Part shown: positions 1 through 5,444 of the stretch, piece by piece
Layout of the letters: each line of letters begins with the position of its first letter
Numbering within the stretch: position 1 is the first letter of the stretch
Assembly (NCBI GenBank): GCA_023399105.1
Contig: JAEWQT010000036.1
Coordinates: 1 to 5,936 of the forward strand
DNA from: Pseudomonadota bacterium
GTDB taxonomy: Bacteria; Pseudomonadota; Gammaproteobacteria; Pseudomonadales; Oceanobacteraceae
Length of the DNA: 5,936 nucleotides
Direction of reading: 5' to 3'
Notes under the pieces: generated by a model
The model's database searches: none
The model's input: the letters and a program-made list of their open reading frames with translations, nothing else
What the model was told of the DNA's origin: nothing
Made by a program: the position numbers and the translations under genes

Positions 1-324
1 GCCCAGGATTACCGCAGTGGCCGTATTCTGATGATGGCATGGATGAACCGCGAAGCATTAGAGCTGACGGTTACCGAAAACCGCGCCATTTATTATTCGC
101 GCTCGCGCAAAAAATTATGGCGCAAAGGCGAAGAATCCGGTCATGTGCAAAAGCTGCACGAAGTGCGTCTGGATTGCGACGCTGATGTGATCGTACTGCA
201 GGTAGAACAGATCGGTGGCATCGCCTGTCATACCGGCCGTGAAAGCTGCTTTTACCAGGTCTGGCGGGATGGCGAATGGGTGACTGTTGACCTCGTTCTG
301 AAAGACCCGAAAGACATTTATTAA
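1..324 (+). CDS. hisI: Phosphoribosyl-AMP cyclohydrolase HisI, 5' end outside the window
   Basis: The frame is open from base 1, so the start lies upstream; 107 residues are visible and about 20-25 are probably missing compared with the usual length near 130. The enzyme opens the purine ring of phosphoribosyl-AMP, the third step of histidine synthesis, in the cytoplasm. Diagnostic residues are all present, counting from the first visible codon: the metal site DCDAD (58-62, giving the Asp ligands and one Cys), then [10 protein letters not shown] (75-84) with the two further Cys that bind zinc in this family. The upstream [10 protein letters not shown] segment is also typical. This is a stand-alone HisI, not the HisIE fusion of enterobacteria; hisE follows as a separate gene after 27 bases. 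An internal ATG at 31 is not the real start, because the conserved frame continues upstream of it. The identification is secure. Confidence 0.96.
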   Translation, partial: AQDYRSGRILMMAWMNREALELTVTENRAIYYSRSRKKLWRKGEESGHVQKLHEVRLDCDADVIVLQVEQIGGIACHTGRESCFYQVWRDGEWVTVDLVLKDPKDIY

Positions 325-351
325 TGCTGAATTAACATAACTGAAACAGAT

Positions 352-684
352 ATGAGCGATATACTCTCCGCCCTCGGCGATATTCTGGAACAACGTAAGG
401 AGGCTGCGGCCGATTCATCCTACGTCTCCAGCCTGTATCACAAAGGGTTGAATAAAATTCTGGAAAAAATCGGTGAAGAAGCCACCGAAACGATCATTGC
501 TGCCAAAGATGCTGAACTCAGTGGTGATAATTCCGATGTTATTTATGAAACTGCTGACCTGTGGTTTCACAGTCTGGTGGCACTGGCCAAGCTGGGTGAG
601 CGCCCGGAAGCGGTGCTGAACGAACTGGCGCGCCGGTTTAATATGTCGGGGCTGGAAGAAAAAGCCTCACGCCAGCCGGAATAA
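352..684 (+). CDS. hisE: Phosphoribosyl-ATP pyrophosphatase HisE
   Basis: This 110-residue protein hydrolyses phosphoribosyl-ATP to phosphoribosyl-AMP and pyrophosphate, the step just before HisI. It belongs to the all-alpha MazG-like NTP pyrophosphatases. The visible metal-binding signature is E43-x-x-E46 in KIGEEATE followed by E66-x-x-D69 in YETADLW, with the [18 protein letters not shown] lead-in typical of HisE. Length fits the stand-alone family. The ATG at 352 is the only sensible start, but no good Shine-Dalgarno sequence precedes it (the bases before it read GAAACAGAT). Translation may depend on ribosomes finishing hisI 27 bases upstream; that is inference. The separate hisI/hisE pair followed by tat genes is, as far as I recall, common in pseudomonad- and Oceanospirillales-type gammaproteobacteria. 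Confidence 0.96.
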   Translation: MSDILSALGDILEQRKEAAADSSYVSSLYHKGLNKILEKIGEEATETIIAAKDAELSGDNSDVIYETADLWFHSLVALAKLGERPEAVLNELARRFNMSGLEEKASRQPE

Positions 685-691
685 CAACAGC

Positions 692-705
692 GGCAGCAAT
701 CTGCC
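692..705 (+). other. Small stem-loop between hisE and tatA
   Basis: GGCAG (692-696), loop CAAT, CTGCC (701-705) could form a 5-bp hairpin in the 45-base hisE-tatA gap. It is not followed by a T run (the next bases are CTATC), so it does not look like an intrinsic terminator. It could slow polymerase or mark an mRNA processing point, or be chance. Confidence 0.25.
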
Positions 706-729
706 CTATCTGCATAAGAGGAAAACACC

Positions 730-993
730 ATGCTCAGCGGTATCAGTATCTGGCAACTGCTTATTATTCTGGCCATTGTCATCATGATTTTCGGCACCAA
801 AAAACTCCGCAACCTGGGCGGTGATTTAGGCGGTGCCATCAAAAACTTCAAAGGCGCTATGAACAGCGATAAAGAAGACGACAAAACCGCTGACCCGGCC
901 AAACCGCTGGAGCATCAGGCCGGTGACAAAGCGTCTGGCGAAACAAAAGACGCCGAGTTTAAAACCACCACCCAGGAACACGATAAACGCTGA
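730..993 (+). CDS. tatA: Sec-independent translocase subunit TatA
   Basis: TatA is the 87-residue pore-forming subunit of the twin-arginine system, which exports folded proteins across the inner membrane. It has one short N-terminal membrane helix (about residues 5-21), the hinge FGTKKL (21-26), then the amphipathic helix [18 protein letters not shown] (27-44) and a charged, disordered tail. The [10 protein letters not shown] stretch is the family hallmark and separates it from TatB. The ATG is supported by AGAGG at 717-721, eight bases upstream. The stop TGA and the tatB ATG share a base (TGATG at 991-995), so the two genes are translationally linked. TatA is usually needed in excess of TatB and TatC, and its stronger ribosome site compared with tatB and tatC is consistent with that. 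Confidence 0.96.
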   Translation: MLSGISIWQLLIILAIVIMIFGTKKLRNLGGDLGGAIKNFKGAMNSDKEDDKTADPAKPLEHQAGDKASGETKDAEFKTTTQEHDKR

Positions 994-1310
994 TGTTCGA
1001 TATCGGTTTTCTGGAGTTATTGGTCTGCGCCATTCTGGCCCTGCTGGTACTGGGGCCGGAGCGGCTGCCCAAAGCCGCCCGTACGGCCGGCTTGCTGCTG
1101 GGTAAAGTGCGGCGCTCGCTCAATAATATGCAGGACGAACTGGAACGGCAGGTACGCACCGAAGAATTACGGGAAAAACTGAAAGATCCCTACGCCACCT
1201 TTATCGATACCCCAGCTGCCCCACCGGCACCAACCGATGCTGGTGCGGCTGAGCAGAACCCGGCCCTGCCGGAGACAACGGACAACCATTCCGGTAAACC
1301 CCCACTATGA
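993..1310 (+). CDS. tatB: Sec-independent translocase subunit TatB
   Basis: TatB, 105 residues, binds TatC to form the receptor that recognises twin-arginine signal peptides. The N-terminus [10 protein letters not shown] carries the conserved Glu8, followed by one membrane helix (about 5-20), the hinge GPERLP (21-26) that distinguishes TatB from TatA, an amphipathic helix (about 27-60) and a Pro/Ala-rich tail that is probably disordered. The tail is short compared with E. coli TatB (about 170 residues), which is common in other gammaproteobacteria. The start overlaps the tatA stop by one base. The only AGGA upstream (974-977) is 15 bases away, too far to act normally, so expression probably depends on coupling to tatA. 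The stop overlaps the tatC start in ATGA (1307-1310). Confidence 0.95.
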   Translation: MFDIGFLELLVCAILALLVLGPERLPKAARTAGLLLGKVRRSLNNMQDELERQVRTEELREKLKDPYATFIDTPAAPPAPTDAGAAEQNPALPETTDNHSGKPPL

Positions 1311-2038
1311 GCACTGATCAGGCCCAACCCTTAGTCGCCCATCTGATTGAGCTGCGCAACCGCCTGCTGAAAGCGGTGCTGTTGGTGCTGGTGATTTTTC
1401 TGAGCTTGTTTTATTTCGCCAACGATATGTACCTGATTCTGGTACAACCGCTGTCCGATTTATTACCCAGCACCGGCAATATGATCGCCACCGGCGTGGT
1501 TGCGCCTTTTCTGGTGCCGTTCAAAATGACCTTTGTACTGTCGGTACTGCTGGCGGTACCTTTTATTCTGCACCAGATCTGGGCCTTTATTTCCCCCGGC
1601 CTGTACCAGCACGAAAAACGCTTCGCCATCCCGTTGCTGCTCAGCAGTATTGCACTGTTTTACCTCGGTATCGCCTTCGCCTATTTCCTGGTGTTGCCAT
1701 TGGCATTCGGATTTTTTACGGCAGCAGGCCCGGAGGGCATTTCCTACCTACCGGATATCAGCAATATTCTGGATTTTATTCTGAAAGTCTTTTTTGCTTT
1801 CGGCATTGCCTTTGAAATCCCGATTGCCACCTTTTTATTGGTCCTCAGCGGCATTACCAGCGTTGAATCATTAACCGAAAAGCGTCCTTATATTTTTGTT
1901 GGCTGCTTCGTGGTCGGCATGCTGGTTACCCCACCCGATGTGATTTCCCAGACCGTACTGGCGGTACCCATGTGGCTGCTGTTTGAAGCCGGCGTGCTGG
2001 CGGCGCGGCTGGTGAAAAAACCGGTTCAACAGGACTGA
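1307..2038 (+). CDS. tatC: Sec-independent translocase subunit TatC
   Basis: TatC, 243 residues, is the six-helix inner-membrane core of the Tat receptor and binds the twin-arginine motif of substrates. Residues important in E. coli TatC appear at the same numbers: E15 and R17 in HLIELRNRL, P48 in LVQPLS, F94 and E103 in IWAFISPGLYQHEKR, E170 in FAFGIAFEIP, and D211 in TPPD. Membrane spans fall at about 20-38, 72-92, 110-135, 155-180, 195-209 and 213-234. The ATG overlaps the tatB stop by four bases (ATGA), the usual sign of coupled translation. After the stop, 36 bases with no terminator-like hairpin lead to the next + strand gene. All functional landmarks are intact. Confidence 0.97.
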   Translation: MSTDQAQPLVAHLIELRNRLLKAVLLVLVIFLSLFYFANDMYLILVQPLSDLLPSTGNMIATGVVAPFLVPFKMTFVLSVLLAVPFILHQIWAFISPGLYQHEKRFAIPLLLSSIALFYLGIAFAYFLVLPLAFGFFTAAGPEGISYLPDISNILDFILKVFFAFGIAFEIPIATFLLVLSGITSVESLTEKRPYIFVGCFVVGMLVTPPDVISQTVLAVPMWLLFEAGVLAARLVKKPVQQD

Positions 2039-2074
2039 ATACAAAACCTCTCTGACAGCTAAAAGGATTTTTCG

Positions 2075-3166
2075 ATGCTGTTAATCGCGCAGATTATTAC
2101 CACGTTTTTATTACTGTTCTGGCCGCTGCTGTTTATGATGTCGCCCATGGCATTTGATGCACCCGGGTCGGAGAATAACCGCAGCCATGTCATCGGGATG
2201 ATGGTATTTCTGTGCTACCCCATTCCCCTGTGTGCGGCCTACTGGATAATGGGTGGCGAGTTATGGGGTATTTCCGGCCGGACTCTGACCTTAATCACCA
2301 GCGTTGTTATTATTCTGGCGTTAACCCTGTTCGGTTACGGCAGCCTGCTGAAAAATGCATTGAACGGTATTGCCAGCAGCGGATATTCCGTAGCCAAAGG
2401 ACAGGTTTTTTATAACGCCAATCTGATTGAAAATGCTGATGCCGGCAGTTTTACCGTACTGGCACCCCAGCATTTACGCGGCGGTTATGCCAAAGATCAG
2501 CACCGCGTCTATTACCGTGGTCAGATCATCGTTAATGCCGACCCAAAGAGCTTCCGTCCGTTCGATGACGGACAGGAATACTGGGCCGATCAGCAGGCGG
2601 TTTATCTGGAGGGACAGGCCATTAACGGTGCCACGCCCGCAGGATTTTCGCGCTTGCCCGATGCCTGGCATAACGCCACCGATTTTGCCGTGCAACAAGA
2701 CGCCGGACAGAGCACTCTGTATTACCGGACAACACCCATCGGGCCGGTCGAGGCCGCCGAAATGGTGGTGCTATGGCCGCACATCGCCCGCGATAACCAA
2801 CGCATTTATTCTGAGGCCAGCGTCATTCTGCCCATGGCCGATGCCGCCACCTTTGAGTTGCTGCCGGAGAGTAACGAATACGGCCGTGATCAGCAGGCGG
2901 TATATGACCTGCTGGGCGATCGCTCCGGTGTCATTCATGGCGCCGATCCGGCCAGCATAGAGGTATTAGCGCGCGGCTATCTGAAGGATCAGCATCGTGT
3001 GTATCACCGTCAGGGGTATGAGCCGACACGGGTTCTGGAAGGCGCCGACAGCGCCAGTTTTGAGGTTACCGGCTGGGATGAGACAACCAACGCCGATGCC
3101 CGCGATGCTCATTCTTTATATATGAACGGACAACGCGTCGCTGCGCGTCCTCCAGCAGCCGAATAA
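2075..3166 (+). CDS. Membrane-anchored DKNYY-repeat protein of unknown function
   Basis: No function is known to me for this 363-residue protein. The N-terminal third has three probable membrane helices (about 3-22, 39-58, 71-90). The rest is soluble and built from about seven repeats of roughly 26-33 residues with the pattern (Y/A)-x-K/R-D-x-x-x-V-Y-Y-x-G-x-x-I-x-x-A-D-P-x-S-F. Good examples start near residues 138 (YAKDQHRVYYRGQII), 169, 237, 269 and 302, with degenerate ones near 104, 204 and 341. The pattern resembles the DKNYY family, whose name comes from such a motif and whose role is undefined. The ATG is supported by AAGGA at 2063-2067, seven bases upstream. It lies 36 bases after tatC with no terminator between them and may be co-transcribed with tatABC. 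I cannot fix its topology: charged residues flanking the helices are few. A part in Tat export is only a guess from position. Confidence 0.8.
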   Translation: MLLIAQIITTFLLLFWPLLFMMSPMAFDAPGSENNRSHVIGMMVFLCYPIPLCAAYWIMGGELWGISGRTLTLITSVVIILALTLFGYGSLLKNALNGIASSGYSVAKGQVFYNANLIENADAGSFTVLAPQHLRGGYAKDQHRVYYRGQIIVNADPKSFRPFDDGQEYWADQQAVYLEGQAINGATPAGFSRLPDAWHNATDFAVQQDAGQSTLYYRTTPIGPVEAAEMVVLWPHIARDNQRIYSEASVILPMADAATFELLPESNEYGRDQQAVYDLLGDRSGVIHGADPASIEVLARGYLKDQHRVYHRQGYEPTRVLEGADSASFEVTGWDETTNADARDAHSLYMNGQRVAARPPAAE

Positions 3167-3196
3167 CCCCCTATCCATCAGAACAATGGCATAAAA

Positions 3197-3220
3197 AAAG
3201 GGCAGCCGATGCTGCCCTTT
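3197..3220. terminator. Bidirectional intrinsic terminator between convergent genes
   Basis: GGGCAGC (3200-3206), loop CGAT, GCTGCCC (3211-3217) is a perfect 7-bp GC-rich stem. It is preceded by seven A (3193-3199) and followed by TTTCT, and three A-T pairs can extend the stem. Read on the - strand, the hairpin is followed by seven T, a strong terminator for the thiolase gene. On the + strand the T run is short, so it should be weaker for the DKNYY gene. It sits between the two stop codons of convergent genes. Confidence 0.88.
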
Positions 3221-3242
3221 CTGATGCGCAAAACCGCGATAA

Positions 3243-4424
3243 TCAGCCGCGTTCAACCGCCAGTGCCACACCCATACCACCACCGATACACAGGGTAGCC
3301 AGGCCTTTTTTCGCATCCCGGCGCATCATTTCATGCAACAGGGTCACGAAAATACGGCAACCGGACGCCCCAATCGGGTGACCAATGGCAATGGCGCCAC
3401 CGTTGACGTTGATTTTATCGGCATCCCAGTTCAGGCCTTTGTTCACCGACAGCGCCTGTACGGCAAAGGCTTCGTTGGCTTCGATCAAATCCAGATCGGC
3501 CACGCTCCAGCCGGCTTTTTCCAGGCACTTTTTAGTCGCCGGCACCGGGCCGGTACCCATGATTTTCGGGTCCACACCGGCACTGGCGTAAGCCTTAATG
3601 GTACCCAGAATCGGCAGGCCCAGCGCTTCCGCTTTGGCCCGGCTGGCCAGCATCACCGCAGCGGCGCCGTCATTCAGTGAGGAAGCATTACCAGCGGTCA
3701 CGCAGCCGTCTTTTTTGAACGCCGGGCGCATGGCGGCCAGCTTTTCTGCGGTGGTTCCGGCACGCGGGTTTTCGTCGGTATCGAACACCAGCGGGTCACC
3801 TTTGCGCTGCGGAATCAGCACCGGGGTGATTTCGTCTTTGAACTTGCCCGCCGCAATAGCAGCCAGGGCTTTTTCCTGTGACGCAGCGGCAAAAGCATCC
3901 TGCTCTTCGCGGCTGATGCTGTACTCTTCGGCGATATTCTCAGCCGTGATACCCATGTGGTAATCGTTGAAGGCATCCCACAGACCATCGCTGATCATGG
4001 TGTCCACCATATTCCAGTTACCCATGCGCTGACCATTGCGGGAGTTCGGCAAGGCGTGCGGGGCATTGGACATGGATTCCTGACCACCGGCAATAACGAT
4101 ATCAGCATCACCGCTCTTGATGGCCTGCGCCGCCAGATGCAGGGCTTTCAGACCAGAACCACAGACTTTGTTAATGGTCATGGCGGGTACGGTAACCGGC
4201 AGGCCGGCCTTAATCACCGACTGACGGGCCGGGTTCTGTCCACTGGCAGCGGTTAATACCTGGCCCATCAGCACTTCATCGACGTCGGCCGGATTAATAC
4301 CGGTTTTATCCAGCAACGAACGGATAACCGCAGCGCCCAGATCAACCGCACTGAGACTGGCCAGCGAGCCACCAAAAGAACCAACAGCGGTACGGGTAGC
4401 CGCCACAATCACTACATCAGTCAT
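3243..4424 (-). CDS. phaA: Acetyl-CoA acetyltransferase (biosynthetic thiolase, PhaA/AtoB type)
   Basis: This 393-residue thiolase joins two acetyl-CoA to acetoacetyl-CoA, or runs in reverse, feeding polyhydroxybutyrate or short-chain acyl metabolism in the cytoplasm. The catalytic set is complete: nucleophile C88 in NKVCGSG, N317 in NEAF, H349 in GHPIGASG, and acid/base C379 in [18 protein letters not shown] (243-255) is another family block. Length, the [19 protein letters not shown] start and the [10 protein letters not shown] end closely resemble Ralstonia PhaA as I remember it. The frame stays open 59 codons upstream to 4601, but that stretch has no thiolase similarity. The ATG at 4424 has GGAG seven bases upstream and begins the conserved fold, so I use it. 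No phaB or other PHB gene is in view, so the pathway assignment is inferred; atoB is an equally fair name. It has its own likely promoter. Confidence 0.95.
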   Translation of the reverse strand: MTDVVIVAATRTAVGSFGGSLASLSAVDLGAAVIRSLLDKTGINPADVDEVLMGQVLTAASGQNPARQSVIKAGLPVTVPAMTINKVCGSGLKALHLAAQAIKSGDADIVIAGGQESMSNAPHALPNSRNGQRMGNWNMVDTMISDGLWDAFNDYHMGITAENIAEEYSISREEQDAFAAASQEKALAAIAAGKFKDEITPVLIPQRKGDPLVFDTDENPRAGTTAEKLAAMRPAFKKDGCVTAGNASSLNDGAAAVMLASRAKAEALGLPILGTIKAYASAGVDPKIMGTGPVPATKKCLEKAGWSVADLDLIEANEAFAVQALSVNKGLNWDADKINVNGGAIAIGHPIGASGCRIFVTLLHEMMRRDAKKGLATLCIGGGMGVALAVERG

Positions 4425-4431
4425 GGAAATT

Positions 4432-4435
4432 CTCC
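4432..4435 (-). promoter_or_regulatory. Shine-Dalgarno GGAG deciding the thiolase start
   Basis: On the - strand GGAG lies seven bases before the ATG at 4424. This supports the 393-residue start over the longer open frame that begins at 4601. Confidence 0.8.
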
Positions 4436-4563
4436 GTGAGCAAAAGGACCTGAACAGACTGGCACACGACAGGTGACCGGTTGATGACGCCCGGCGCCGT
4501 TTCAGGCAAAAGGTATGAGGCTTGTCCGCATTGTCCAGCCATGGCCGGCTGCGGAGGGCGCGC

Positions 4564-4569
4564 ATTATA
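4564..4569 (-). promoter_or_regulatory. Probable promoter -10 element for the thiolase gene
   Basis: The - strand reads GCGTTATAATGCGC here, a perfect TATAAT in GC-rich surroundings. Transcription would start near 4557 and give a leader of about 130 bases before the thiolase ATG. No good -35 is found 16-18 bases upstream (that stretch reads CCCCGC), and TTGCGC at 4601-4596 is too far. The promoter may therefore need an activator, or the match may be partly chance. No TTAG-N4-CTAA dyad of the kind near ectA is present here. Confidence 0.5.
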
Positions 4570-4584
4570 ACGCAAGACGCGCCA

Positions 4585-4599
4585 GCGCGGGGGCCGCGC
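4585..4599 (-). other. GC-rich stem-loop after ectR
   Basis: On the - strand GCGCGG-CCC-CCGCGC forms a perfect 6-bp stem 19 bases after the ectR stop. A smaller hairpin, CGAC-GAAA-GTCG on the + strand, lies at 4605-4616. Neither is followed by a T run, so if they stop ectR transcription they do so weakly or with Rho. The larger one also lies just upstream of the thiolase -10 element. Confidence 0.35.
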
Positions 4600-4617
4600 A
4601 ACTACGACGAAAGTCGG

Positions 4618-5103
4618 TTACAAATTGCCGTCGGTACGATCCAGGCGGCCAATATCCAGTACCGGCGAGGCATCGATATGCTGCGCATCCATCATATAGG
4701 CCACCCGCTCCAGCGCACTGAGAATCATGGTCTGCTCCCAGTCATGCAGATCCTGAAACTGCTGCACAAAGCTTTCCTGCAGGGGTTTCGGAGCATTCAG
4801 AAGCACCGCATTGGCGGCATCGGTCAGGTACACATACACCTTACGTTTATCACTGCTGCCACGTTCACGCTTTACCAGCGCGCGTTTTTCCAGCCGGTCA
4901 ATAATGGTGGTGACAGTCGCTTGCGACAAGCTGACCCGCTGGGCAACTTCGCCCACAGTCAGTTCAGTGTGCTGCCGCAACAATTGCAGAATCAGCAGCT
5001 GCGGCGAGGTCAGACCGGATACTTTGCTTAGCTGGCGTGAATGCAGATCGGTGGCGCGGATAATACGGCGCAAGGCCACCAGCACTTCATCGTAACGGTT
5101 CAT
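4618..5103 (-). CDS. ectR: MarR-family transcriptional regulator, probable ectoine repressor EctR
   Basis: This 161-residue protein (from the chosen start) is a MarR-type winged-helix dimer. Residues about 5-30 form the first dimerisation helix, with LTSPQLLILQLL (31-42) next. The DNA-reading helix-turn-helix is TVGEVAQRVSLSQATVTTII (49-68), then RLEKRALVKRE leads into the wing with the conserved D85-x-R87 in SSDKRKVYVYLTD. It is divergent from ectA, matching EctR1, described in halotolerant methanotrophs as a repressor of ectABC. The role here is inferred from family and position. Start: the ATG at 5103 has GGA seven bases upstream. An in-frame ATG at 5127 would add eight residues (MPDFLEFP) but has no Shine-Dalgarno sequence. 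The thiolase follows 193 bases downstream on the same strand, but with its own likely promoter. Confidence 0.85.
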   Translation of the reverse strand: MNRYDEVLVALRRIIRATDLHSRQLSKVSGLTSPQLLILQLLRQHTELTVGEVAQRVSLSQATVTTIIDRLEKRALVKRERGSSDKRKVYVYLTDAANAVLLNAPKPLQESFVQQFQDLHDWEQTMILSALERVAYMMDAQHIDASPVLDIGRLDRTDGNL

Positions 5104-5146
5104 CGGAAATTCCAGAAAATCAGGCATGGCGCGCAGTGTAACATCA

Positions 5147-5158
5147 TTAGGGGCCTAA
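5147..5158. promoter_or_regulatory. Putative EctR operator upstream of ectR
   Basis: TTAG-GGGC-CTAA is a perfect dyad with the same half-sites and spacing as the boxes at the ectA promoter. It lies between the possible -10 of ectR and its upstream region, a position where a bound repressor would block ectR. Autoregulation is inferred. Confidence 0.5.
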
Positions 5159-5309
5159 ACATCAGCAAGACGGATTTCGTAAGGGCTTCTGTACGTTCGC
5201 CAGCCGCTCATCACCGCCCAAAGCGCCGTTGTCGAAACAGCAAAGGCCGCTCAAACACACCGCTCTGACCATGCACGCATATTCCATGCCGGGAATGCCC
5301 AAAAAGTGC

Positions 5310-5321
5310 TTAGGGTTGTAA
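5310..5321. promoter_or_regulatory. Putative EctR operator overlapping the ectA -35
   Basis: TTAG-GGTT-GTAA matches the TTAG-N4-CTAA dyad with one mismatch and overlaps the candidate -35 TTGTAA (5316-5321). It lies in the left arm of the long inverted repeat. Repressor binding here should compete with polymerase; this is inference. Confidence 0.5.
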
Positions 5322-5344
5322 ATACTTTTTCAGCCTGTTAAATT
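5316..5344 (+). promoter_or_regulatory. Candidate sigma-70 type promoter for ectA
   Basis: The -35 candidate is TTGTAA (5316-5321). The -10 candidate is TTAAAT (5338-5343) with a 16-base spacer or TAAATT (5339-5344) with 17. Each hexamer matches consensus at four of six positions, a moderate promoter as expected for a salt-induced gene. Transcription would start near 5350, giving a leader of about 90 bases. The AT-rich stretch stands out from the GC-rich surroundings. Confidence 0.5.
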
Positions 5345-5346
5345 AT

Positions 5347-5358
5347 TTAGCACTCTAA
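5347..5358. promoter_or_regulatory. Putative EctR operator just downstream of the ectA -10
   Basis: TTAG-CACT-CTAA is a perfect dyad in the right arm of the inverted repeat, covering the expected transcription start. With its flank it reads TATTTAG, close to the half-site I recall for Methylomicrobium EctR1, whose operator likewise has TAG and CTA four bases apart and overlaps the ectA -10. That comparison is from memory. Confidence 0.55.
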
Positions 5359-5384
5359 GCAATTACAGAAGCCGTAATGACGGC

Positions 5385-5444
5385 ATGCCGGCCCAAAAAA
5401 CCTGCCAGCATCTCATCGGTACGCGGTTTCTGCGACAGGAATGA
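5385..5444 (+). other. Possible short leader ORF ending on the ectA start codon
   Basis: An ATG at 5385 opens a 19-codon frame whose stop TGA (5442-5444) overlaps the ectA ATG (5441-5443) as ATGA, the arrangement typical of coupled translation. A second ATG at 5377 opens a 23-codon frame in another phase, ending at 5448, also across the ectA start. Neither has a clear Shine-Dalgarno sequence, and neither peptide is recognisable. They may be chance or may feed ribosomes to ectA, whose own site is poor. Confidence 0.25.

Larger units (their letters stand above)
5307..5361. repeat. Long imperfect inverted repeat over the ectA promoter
   Basis: The arms at 5307-5328 and 5340-5361 are reverse complements at 18 of 22 positions, with an 11-base centre. 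The outer 16 bases read TGCTTAGGGTTGTAAA on the left and TTTAGCACTCTAAGCA on the right. Each arm contains one TTAG-N4-CTAA-like box. The likely -10 lies in the right arm, so the left arm is not in the ectA transcript. This favours a protein-binding DNA element over an RNA hairpin. Confidence 0.75.
5104..5440. promoter_or_regulatory. ectR-ectA divergent control region
   Basis: This stretch of about 340 bases separates the two divergent starts and contains no convincing protein gene. It holds the putative ectR promoter (an extended -10, TG-T-TACACT on the - strand at about 5143-5135, with no good -35), three TTAG-N4-CTAA-like dyads, a long inverted repeat, the likely ectA promoter, and a leader of about 90 bases before ectA. 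In the centre (about 5160-5280) I see nothing recognisable. An ATTCC-N6-GGAAT dyad lies at 5281-5296 and a CGGCATGCCG palindrome at 5381-5390. Confidence 0.75.

Noticed and set aside
692..705. Terminator between hisE and tatA
   Set aside because: The stem is only 5 bp and no T run follows, so I list it as a weak stem-loop only.
567..902. 111-codon - strand frame across hisE and tatA
   Set aside because: It overlaps two confidently identified + strand genes and their spacer, with no independent support.
2427..2960. 177-codon + strand frame inside the DKNYY gene
   Set aside because: It lies in another phase of a gene whose own frame carries clear repeats, membrane helices and a ribosome site.
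3598..3963. Open + strand frames opposite the thiolase (also 3333-3680 and 3957-4256)
   Set aside because: They are shadows of a long, complete and well-conserved - strand gene; low-complexity Ala/Ser-rich translations are expected from antisense frames.
4425..4601. N-terminal extension of the thiolase up to an ATG at 4601
   Set aside because: The added 59 residues do not resemble thiolases; the ATG at 4424 has a good Shine-Dalgarno sequence and begins the conserved fold. The likely promoter also lies inside the extension.
4522..5031. 169-codon + strand frame opposite ectR
   Set aside because: It is antisense to the MarR gene, has no motif, and starts in the thiolase leader without a ribosome site.
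5381..5390. CGGCATGCCG palindrome in the ectA leader as an operator
   Set aside because: Ten-base GC palindromes arise readily by chance, it has no loop for an RNA hairpin, and it does not resemble the other dyads.
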